64,000 bases of DNA from Varroa destructor. Lineage: Eukaryota; Arthropoda; Arachnida; Mesostigmata; Varroidae. Both the position numbers and the translations under genes were made by a program. The first letter of the stretch is position 1; the number at the start of each line of letters is the position of its first letter. Positions 52,301-62,600 of the stretch are shown here, one piece after another. Under the pieces are notes generated by a model. The model saw nothing but the letters and a program-made list of their open reading frames with translations. It had not been told where the DNA came from and did no database searches. The stretch lies in NCBI RefSeq assembly GCF_002443255.2, contig NW_019211456.1:50838486-50902485 (forward strand), read 5' to 3'.

Positions 52301-55300
52301 TGAGTAATGGAAATTTAATTTTTAGCCGATAATAAAGTTTATTGCAATTTTCGATCTGCAGATCCACGCTTTATAAATCGTATTGCTTCCTGTAGTTTTC
52401 GAATCAGATAGAGAAATATATGTGTTGAAGCCTATAGCGATAATGGATGAAGGCGTTATAGAACAAACGTTTGTTAACAACTTCTAAAGTGTGCGCGTCA
52501 TTGTGGTTTATAATATATGTAAGGAAAGATACTATATTTAGCTTTTCCTTATAAGCTCCAAAGCTATCCATGCGTGACGGCCAATATAATGGTGCCCTTC
52601 GAAGCCCACTTCAATAACATCCGGTCTGCACACATCGCTGTTCAGGTGTCTCTGTTACAGCAAGAACGAAATGTACGATAGCAACAAAAACAACACCAAC
52701 AATAGGAATCATAATGCTGGTGACAGTAGGTTTTTCTGGGTAGGATGGATAACTTTCACGCCGCACCCAGCTATGCAATAACTTCGACGAAATCAGCGTC
52801 AAGCTGGGATTTGTATGTGCTTCTAAGTTAGTTTTTAAAACTCACATAGAATCGCTCCGGATCTGAGCCGCAAGGTACGCCTACGGCGCTCATCCACGAG
52901 AAAGTCCACCGCATAATTGGGTCTGTTGCGCTAAGCGCAACTGGCTGACAGAAGTGACCTAACCTTAGGTATGCCCTAACCTATGGCCAGCAAATGGCAA
53001 TGATATGAAGGTTTTTTCCGATAAAATAATAATAAATGATATAACGACTTATTTGTTGTGTACGGTTGTTATTCTCGACACTCAACCATGACAAAAGAGA
53101 GGACATAGTATCGTTTCCATGTTTTTGATCAGAGATTTCTGAACGCAATTGGACAATAGCCTAATAGCAACGGTACGGAGATACGTGATAGAGCCGCAGG
53201 AGTAAGCAGCTGGAGAGGTCATTGGACAAAACTTTATACGAGGATAAATAGTTTACGAATTTGTATATAATTTTTATCTGCTGCTTTGGCAGAGTCATCG
53301 GCCTCCCGTTTGCAATGCTCAGGAAGATTCGATCTCGATCGGTAAGGCCATATTGCTTTGAAAGGATCAAGTTATCGACGCGAATTCTACATTGTCGCTA
53401 CTAGCTTGTTATAGCATATTAGTATCGCTTATTACAATAAAAGCAAACTTCAGTGTCAGTTCAGGGCGGATCCTTTCATTTTCATAATACCTTCAAACAA
53501 AGGTATTTTTTCATTTTCCACGACATCTTTAAAGTCGTATCAGGGACTCATTAAATAATAACTAGAATGTAAATCCCACCATTCAAGTACCTTATTTTGA
53601 TTTGGAAATTGTTTGTATGATTGAAACCATATGAATATATGTATCCAATAAGGCCATGTACTAATAATAGCGGTGATATGTAATCCTATGAATAAGCATG
53701 TGACCGAAGGTGACAAAAGGCTTTTGAAGTGAATAGAGCCTAGGATTTGTCAACCCCGAACAGTGTGAGCAGAAGGGTAGAGATCAGAAAAAGATTGGCA
53801 ATGACGACAAATGAGTATGGAATAATAAAGCAAATCGGCAGAAGAAGTTTCTTCAGACCGACATTTTTATTGTCTGAATCTTGTGGAGATATTGGGTACA
53901 CACTAAACGAGGCTGATGGAGACAGTCCAACGAGACTCAAACGGCAATAGCAGAGTGAGTACGCGATTGCCGACTTCGGCCTGCTCTCAGTAAAGTAAAA
54001 GCTTCACCTAGTATGGAGAACGAAGTCATCGCCTGCACTGTCATCTGGTGGTTATGGTTAAATCTGCTTTTGCGGACTTATATTGTCCTAAACGATGTAA
54101 GGGCAACAACGGCATGCTTTCAGACATGCATCGATCTGGTCCGCCGACCGATCTAATAGCCTAGGGACGCTAAGTAGTTCGGTACCGGTCAACAAACCAG
54201 CTAGCTAGTAAATCGAGTGCTCGGTAATTCCTGCTAGTGCTGCCGCCACTATCACACCAACCATTGCCAATCCATAGTGGTTTTGTGATCGAATAAGAAA
54301 GGGACGCTTATATNNNNNNNNNNNNNNNNNNNNNNNNNNNNNNNNNNNNNNNNNNNNNNNNNNNNNNNNNNNNNNNNNNNNNNNNNNNNNNNNNNNNNNN
54401 NNNNNNNNNNNNNTATATATATTGGGAAAAAGAAAGAAGGAAAGGGGGGGGGACATGGGGATCTAACGATGTTGGAGAATCGCTCTCGTCGATACCAACG
54501 ACTACGATGAGTTTTGAAGTGGTCACCGACCCCAGCTCTTGGCAAGTGACGTCCACCACGACGAAAACAGAAAGTTCTGAACGGCGGTAGCTGCTGACAG
54601 CAGCAGACTCGTTCCGAATAGAAGCATCTCATAGCAGAAAAGGCTGGTTATGATTGTTCGATCGTAGCTCTAAAGACCTTGTGATCGTCCAATAGTGGGA
54701 AAGTATTCTGGGTCGAATGTCCATAGACCTCGGGAAGGCGTTCAATTTGCGCCGAGCAATCTTCGTATAGCATCATACGAATCAATGTAAGGGTACGAAT
54801 ATGTATGTGCGAAACAGTGTACGATCATAAAAGATAACTTCTGGCGTTTATGTATTACGAAGTTACCAATAACTAGTTTCTAGAAGTAAGTTTATTATTA
54901 CTAACGCTGCTATTGCCTGTTAGGCGTGTAATTATAACATCGAAGCGCCAAGAAAAAGGTCATTCGACTTAATGGTAACGCGTATGCATACGATATGACA
55001 GTACATATAACATAGTAACAATGACCAGGCAGCGCACGAAAGAGACGCAAATAATACACATTCAAATAGTTCTTCTTTCCCTAGTGGTTGTCCGGCCATG
55101 TTCCCCAAATTCCCAAGACATAATAATGTCTAGTAACTTCAAAACTTTGCCGGCGAAAAAGAGCACTGCACTTGAAGCGCCGGCTCATCTCATGGCAGGA
55201 CTTTAGGCTGTTGCGTCTCGCTTCGTTGCGCCTCTACCTCCCTAACAGTAATCCGGTTGATTCGGTATCTGACGCTGTTCGGTGGGTCGGAAAGCTCAGA

Positions 55301-56650
55301 CATGCTGGCCTGCTACTTCCCATAGTCAGCCGACGGAGTCGAAAGAAAGCCTCGTCAAAAGTGAAGCATAAAACGGCAAGTTGAAATGGCAGACTGCCAT
55401 AGCGGCATGCGTTGAATGCACAACCAGCAGCCACTTCATGAGTAACACACACGCACGCACGCACGCACATACACATCGGCACACAGAAACAAGAGAAGAG
55501 CCAAAAAAGAGGGGGACTGAACTGATCTGAAGTGCTGTTGCTGGCTGCGCAACGCGTCTATAGAGCTTTCACGATCATGTGGTGCTGGTAGATGAAACGG
55601 TTACTACAGAACAACTAGAGGATCCACTCTAGCGAACAGAACAGAAAAAGCAGAATATCTCAACCGAAGTTGCTCCGCCAAAAGTGGGGTCGATGGTCGA
55701 AAAGCGGCTTCCCGAAGACGTCGTTTGCTGCTGTTTTATGATCACTGTCCAATTGTTGTCCACAATCACAACAACGCAACTCGATTGACAACATCATGAC
55801 AACATTAAGCAGAGACCTATAGAGCGGCATATAAATGATGGCCTCTACAGAGAGGAACGAACATGCTAAGGACTTAACAATGTAGGACGACATCACATTC
55901 GGATATTGGACATGTGCGAGAATGACAATAAACAATAGCAGAATGTACTGTGTACGTCGAATGGGCCTAACCTACTACCTATCAATCGGTAAATAGCAAA
56001 GCAAGGACATCAGGGGTTGGTTAGTAATCTCTAGAATTGGTTTAAAAATTTAAAAAAGTGTCTACCGACTTTACCAGGAGACGTATGTACTTGAGGCTCG
56101 AATTTTGAAAAAGGCGAACTTTTCTCATTTTGTAAATTACCAGTTATCCAATGCACTGCTAACACAGTAGCAGACGTAATATTCGAAATAATTATTGTGA
56201 GTGCGTTCGTTAGTTTGTACATTCAATTACATAATGATCGTAATGAAAATATAGAGAAATACTTGCACGAACATATGCAATATTAATATGTTAAGTGTCA
56301 ATGACTGAATGTCACACTTTCCATATACATAAAGTAAATATTACTAGTACATGCCAGTAAACCATTCAACGATAGAATTTTGGAGATATAGAGACTTTTA
56401 GATATGTATAGATATATACTAATTATGTATCTTAATATTTTCTTTTTTGGCACTCGTTTCATCTTGATACGTGGCTCTTTCAGCGAACCGGCAAAATATA
56501 CGTTTCCTCACTGATAATTTTAATCAAATCTCTGCCGGCGAAATTTTTTACTGCGAGTGTCCGTTCAAGTAAATAATGTTCTGTAACCCAGTTTTATTGA
56601 ATACAGTTTTGCTCAAATGTAGTAATATCTGTACGTTAATCTTTCACCTC

Positions 56651-56686
<36 letters not shown>

Positions 56687-59600
56687 ATATATAGACTACG
56701 ATCTGTTTCATGAAGGAAGCCTAATACGTGGCGGACACCAACATCATGCCCGCCGGTGCAATAAAAACCAACCCACAAAACTGATTATAGTCGTAGATAC
56801 ATTAATGAAACCAGTCGCTCATCAGGAATCCGGCTTCATTCGATAATTTTTACAAAAAATGATGTGAGTATCGCTTGAAGATGAACGTATGTTACAACTT
56901 TTTCCGTCTAAAACGATCGGAGCGGCCATTCAATGAAAAACGTTTATGAATTTTTATATGTGATTCTTGTTTTCAGCAGGAGCGGATGTGGTGCAGCCTT
57001 TTTAACAACAGCCAATTCTGAAACCTTCAACTCGTTGAGCTGCAAACGTAGACCATTAATTCATAAGAGTAACACTCGACGAGAAACAACAAAAGGACTG
57101 AAATGGACAGTTCTATACGCGTTGACGGTAGCAATCAATCTCTTCTGAAATTTCAGCAATAGTCCTCTTGTTTAGGTACTGACTTGTTTCGAAATAATTA
57201 TTTTAACTACATCTGCCATAGACCACTTTTAACGATCTACGGATGAATGGTTTACTTTTCGGACGGACTAACCCCTTTTGCTCTCGAAATTGTGCTAACG
57301 TCATCACCTAATGCTTGAATGAGAGGGTTTTCCTTTTCACCTAGTCGCCATACCTTATTTAATTGAACGCTGTTAGACTGAACTGATGTGTAGTAAATAA
57401 AAGGAAAAAACTAATGAACGGAAAACCACACTTCGTGAGGGGTTCAACTTCCCATTGCGTTTTGAATTGTCGCAAAAATCTGGAAGATATACGTCACTGA
57501 AAATACTTTCTAACAATGTAATAAATCATACAGATGCAACTTAAAGCCCAGAGCGTTTGGCCATGGTTTCAACAGCATCACGTTCCGAACTCAGCAGCCT
57601 TTCCAACATGTTTCAATAGCGAAAATCTATAGCATTGCTCCACGATAAGCCGACCCTGTAGTCTTGACGTGTTTCCAAATACATCATACACACATTATAT
57701 TGTCGTCAACTTAGCGCAGCGATGACCTTTGACAAAAACACTTTAAATACTTGTAAGGATTAGGCGTCGCGAAAAGGGAGCGATTTTCTCTCATAAGCCC
57801 ACACATTTGATTCAGTTTCTTCTTATCGTTCTAATGATCGTGTACAGTTATGTCCATATGAACTGGTACAGACGAACGGTAAGTAGTTGGCGTTTACTTA
57901 TTAGAGCAAGCAATCGTTTTAACTACCAGATGACTGGACAGGCCCTGATCAGACGTTGGCGTCCTTTGTCCTAACTCCGTGACTGTCCCATCTAGCAGCT
58001 TAATCGCTTGTCGAAATATATCTCGTTGCCGGAAGACAAAGAAAAAAACACTCAGTAAATGTAACTGAACACTATGAAAGAGCCAAGCGTTCATCTACTT
58101 GAATTCAAGATACATTCGAGAAGATAGTCCATCATGACTAATTGGCCTAAGGAAATTATTATTGTTGTTATTACTGCCGTCATCAAAAAGGTTTGTCATC
58201 GTTTTAAGCCATCGAATTTTCCTGCTTTCCACTAATGTGGTATGAGTTACTATTGCGGGGGTTGTTTCTGCTAGTAGATCCAGCCAGGCTAGTCTATCTA
58301 CATCGTAGAGTAGAGAAAACAGATTTGTCATTGAGAAGTACACATGCACACCGGTGCAGACTATAGAATCTATTTTATTGTAGCATATGACCGCTGCTTG
58401 TATGCATTACTGTATGTTTGCCGTGCGCTCCATTTTGTCGAGTTTGTTGGGCGAAAAGTTGTTGTTATCGCTGTTTCTATCGTTGTTGCTATCTTGTCAT
58501 TGGTGATGTCGTTGTTATGGCTATGACACGCTTATTGGGTGATACGAGCGTTCGGCAACGCCGGGCCTGTCGTGCGTGTTTTCCAGCCTTGAACAGAGCA
58601 GCAGTAGCAACGGTAGCCCCGTGGGGTTGTTTGGCGCAGGCGTAACGCCACCACGCAGCTTTTACCAGCGTCGTTGACGCGATCAGCGGCTACCGCTGCA
58701 CCGCCACGGTACTGCGCCACGGCGAATCCAACCAACGACACGGATCTATTCAATGTCGAAGACATTTCAAACGAAGTTACTTGGAGAATTGACTTCAGCG
58801 GCTGCGCATGCCGAAGTCTTCGGAGCGAAGAAAAGATGGCCAGGGCTGGGGAGCAGAAGATGGTTGCGGCACTAACCATATGAGTCGAGTCGCAAGCTTC
58901 ACCGTGACAACTACCCTGCCCGGCGACACCGCTGCTGAGGAACACTCCAGAACGTTCTGTGTAGCGATAGGTCCCCTACAACTATAACCGATCATCATAT
59001 AGACTTGCATCAAACATCATGTCTAAGTAATACATCATATTTAGAACCAGTCTGCAATCAGCTCTCGATGTGTGCACATATATATAACCGATGTAAAATA
59101 ACTGAGCTAAACCATGCATCTTTACACGATTCTTGCAAAAATGGAAAAAAAGAATGATGTGATCTTTTCTATTACACTTCGTTATGTATCGTCATACTGG
59201 GTCCTGTATAATCGAAGCTTCTTAAGAAAACCTTTAATTATCTATTTCAACCTATTGTGGCAACGTCACAGGTGTTTGCGTCCTGAAATGTGGAGCAAAC
59301 TATTTACAAAAATAAGAACTTAACCCAGTCTTAAAGGGTTCAAAAATATATGCGAAGATACAGCAGAATATGCAGAAAATCGGGCTTTCGTAACAATCGA
59401 GGTAATTCTATAATGCGGCGACCATTAGATCCAAAGGGGTACATGCGTCTGTTCATTAATGCTGTTATAAAATTAAGAAAAGTCTTCACTGCTGAAAATA
59501 CTGATTAAATTTAACCGCGTGTTGGCTCGATATCAGTAGCTCGGACAAATTTTAGAACTAACGGAACGCCAGGGGAAGATCGAATGACGGGCCTGCGAGG

Positions 59601-62600
59601 TCTTACATTCGATGTTTTGTCAGATCAAATATGGACACTTCAAACTGAAGGCTATTTCAGCTATAGACACGATTCACCACAATCGCAGCTAGCATCTCTT
59701 AGGCGTGTATACACCGCTAAGTAGATCCCTAGAAAAGAAGGCATGTTTCAGTTATGAGTTACTTTCCGTCCACTATTTAAACGCCATCCACGCCCTTTCG
59801 GGCTTTTCGTTAAAGCTGCGAACTACCGCAGTAATAACATGATACGATAGGTTTCTCGAAGTAGCGTTAAGCGCTTAAGGCTGACCGATAAACTTAACTC
59901 GTGATGGGTTAAAATATACAAGGCTATAAACTTATTACAATTTGAATTGTAGGTATCGCCAAGACTCGATCCGAGTAACCTTAGACATTATTAGAACTCT
60001 CCGTGGTCGCTAATTGGAAGCGTATTAAACGCTAATCGGCTACGGTGAAAATTCCCATTTTGATAAGGGTAAATAGGGCAAGCTTATCTTGTCATGAACG
60101 CCGTACGTATTACCTTAACATAATAGTTACCTTGGAGATTACGACAACGACTAAGCAGAACAAATGAGCTTGACCAACACAAAAGTTACAACGATAATTC
60201 AATTGTACTATACCGAAAAGCCAATAGCGAGATGTATGCATTTTTTTTTTTCTTGTTTTCTTATCATTATTATGTTAAATTCTTTCCTAACTTAGATATT
60301 AGTAGAATGGCAGACTTAATAATACTATATTTATTATGCTGTTAATAGTGGCATTTCTTAGACCAGTTACCTGCATAGCTTCGAAGTGTTTCTGTAATTA
60401 AAATATGTCAAATTGAGACAGGTGCCAAAGATGCAAGCTGTTGGTTACTCGAGCAATACCCAAATTCATGATTACCTCAAGATCGTAGATGTCAATGATA
60501 TTTCGAAAATTTTAACCCTATATCTTTGATACCTAACTCACTAAGTCTCTCGACAGAGTTGCCATGGTAATCGAAAGGCTTTACATCTGATTCTGAGCAA
60601 ATTTTGTAGCGGTTACGCAGAGCTTATTAATTCAATTCGGATTCAATTTGTGTTGAATTGTAACATGTCTCCACGCGATTCAGACAATCAATGATGTTAC
60701 AGGTTAGACCGCATACGATTGGTTCGCCAATACAATGACAACTGTTATCAAACTTTTTATTAAAGATTGATTGCCTGGAAGAAAAGGGAGGGGGTAATTA
60801 TTAGAGAAGATTACAGTTATTTGGGGTGTAGACATCCTTAAAGTGCTTTTTCTTTAATTGTGTGCGAGTGACGCCAGTCTTTCCCTAAGTAGTCCTCTTG
60901 TCGAGCACTGCAGGACGGCGCCAGGGACAAGTTTTGCTGATTTATAATTCAACATCTTGCAATAATCGCAAACATTTCAGGCTCAGCCACAGCACGACGA
61001 GACAATTTTTGCACGGTCCAATTTGTAACGCACAGCTCTGTCGCTTAGTACACAAACGGGTTAAGTAATTAAGAGAACACCTGCGAGGAAACACGTCTGT
61101 CCCTATCTCGCTAACCATCCAGGACAGAATCTGTCCTGTTACTGAATCCATCATAATACGTCTAATTTTTCTTTAACAGTAATGCATAAATGCGCAGTAG
61201 CACTAGTAATAAACAAACAACGATCCCATCAGGCCCAAATTTACAGGAATTTATTGATTATTTTGAGCCTTCGTTGTTTGCCATTCTTGTCCGCCTGACA
61301 GGTTATGGTAAATTTTTCAAGATCGATTACAAATAATTTGGTAATCGAATTGGAACACTTCTGCTGCCAGAACTTACTCACCGTAAACGCCAGACAACGT
61401 AGTTGATCAGGAAAGTTTGAGTCTATGCTGATTTTGCTACTCAGGCAGGATATTCCTATTTAAGCATCGTGTTACTAGTCTAGTGTTCAGCTACGGAATT
61501 ATTTAGTAACCTGGACGTGCCTATAATGAGACATATTAGTATTAATACTTGAGAAGAAAAGCACGTTGATTTTGGTAAAAACACAAACATTCGTTTGTGA
61601 AAAGTGCTCCTGGGTAGAAATTGCTTCCTTCAATGATGCTACTGTAATGACAATCTGAGATGTTTTCACACTACGTATGACTATGTAATAATAAGCCCAA
61701 GGGCAGTGCAACAGATTGGGCATAGACGAGTGGGACTATAGAGATACGGCTGCAAAAAGGCGAAGACCTACTGAAGATAAATCGGATTTCTAGCCGAAGT
61801 TGTCAATTGGAGCCGATAGACGAATTCTAGTTCAAAGAACCACTTTCACTCCCCTGACATCTTCTTCGCTGGTTCATTTTTCGAACTAGCGTTCGGTCAA
61901 ATTGCTATTGCTCTACAACACGCTTGTGTTTCGGGTCTCTATTATACAAGGAACAATATCACGTTTTTTGAACTAGGATAGCCAGGCACGTTACCGTCAC
62001 AGTTAAGCTATAATAGGGAAAGTGAATAGACGCCTTATTAAAATGATCGGTATTAACTTATTTTACTAAATAGAGGTGAAAACTGGCTCGTGATATGTAC
62101 TAATAAGATCGAGAAAGGCTTATTTTGCTTAGTTCCACTTGTCCATACGATACAATGTATATATCCTAAGATCCGGCACCGCTGATTAGAATGCCCTTCT
62201 ATCAAGTAAATTGTCTTCTTTGAAACGCAGGATTTCGTCATTGCTCGAACGCATCCGCAATGCGCCCAAGTTTTCCAGCGGACCAAACCAGCTATATCAG
62301 TTAGTTTCAGCTTTACCATTTAGCTCTGCAACGGCTAGAAATAGTTCTACCACATCGGATGGAACACTCGTGTGGAACTATTAACGATTAACTACACAGA
62401 TGACCAAAATAGAGTTACTTTTATGAATAGCAAACTAATTGAGCCTTATTAATACGTACATGGACCGCGTATATATCTATATGGAATTCATTAAGTAAGT
62501 TTTTTCTTAGTTTCTACCTTGTTTCCGGTAGCAATACACCCCTATGCTCGTACTCTAAAATAATATAGCACTGAAATATTTAAAATATGGCATGCTTAGT

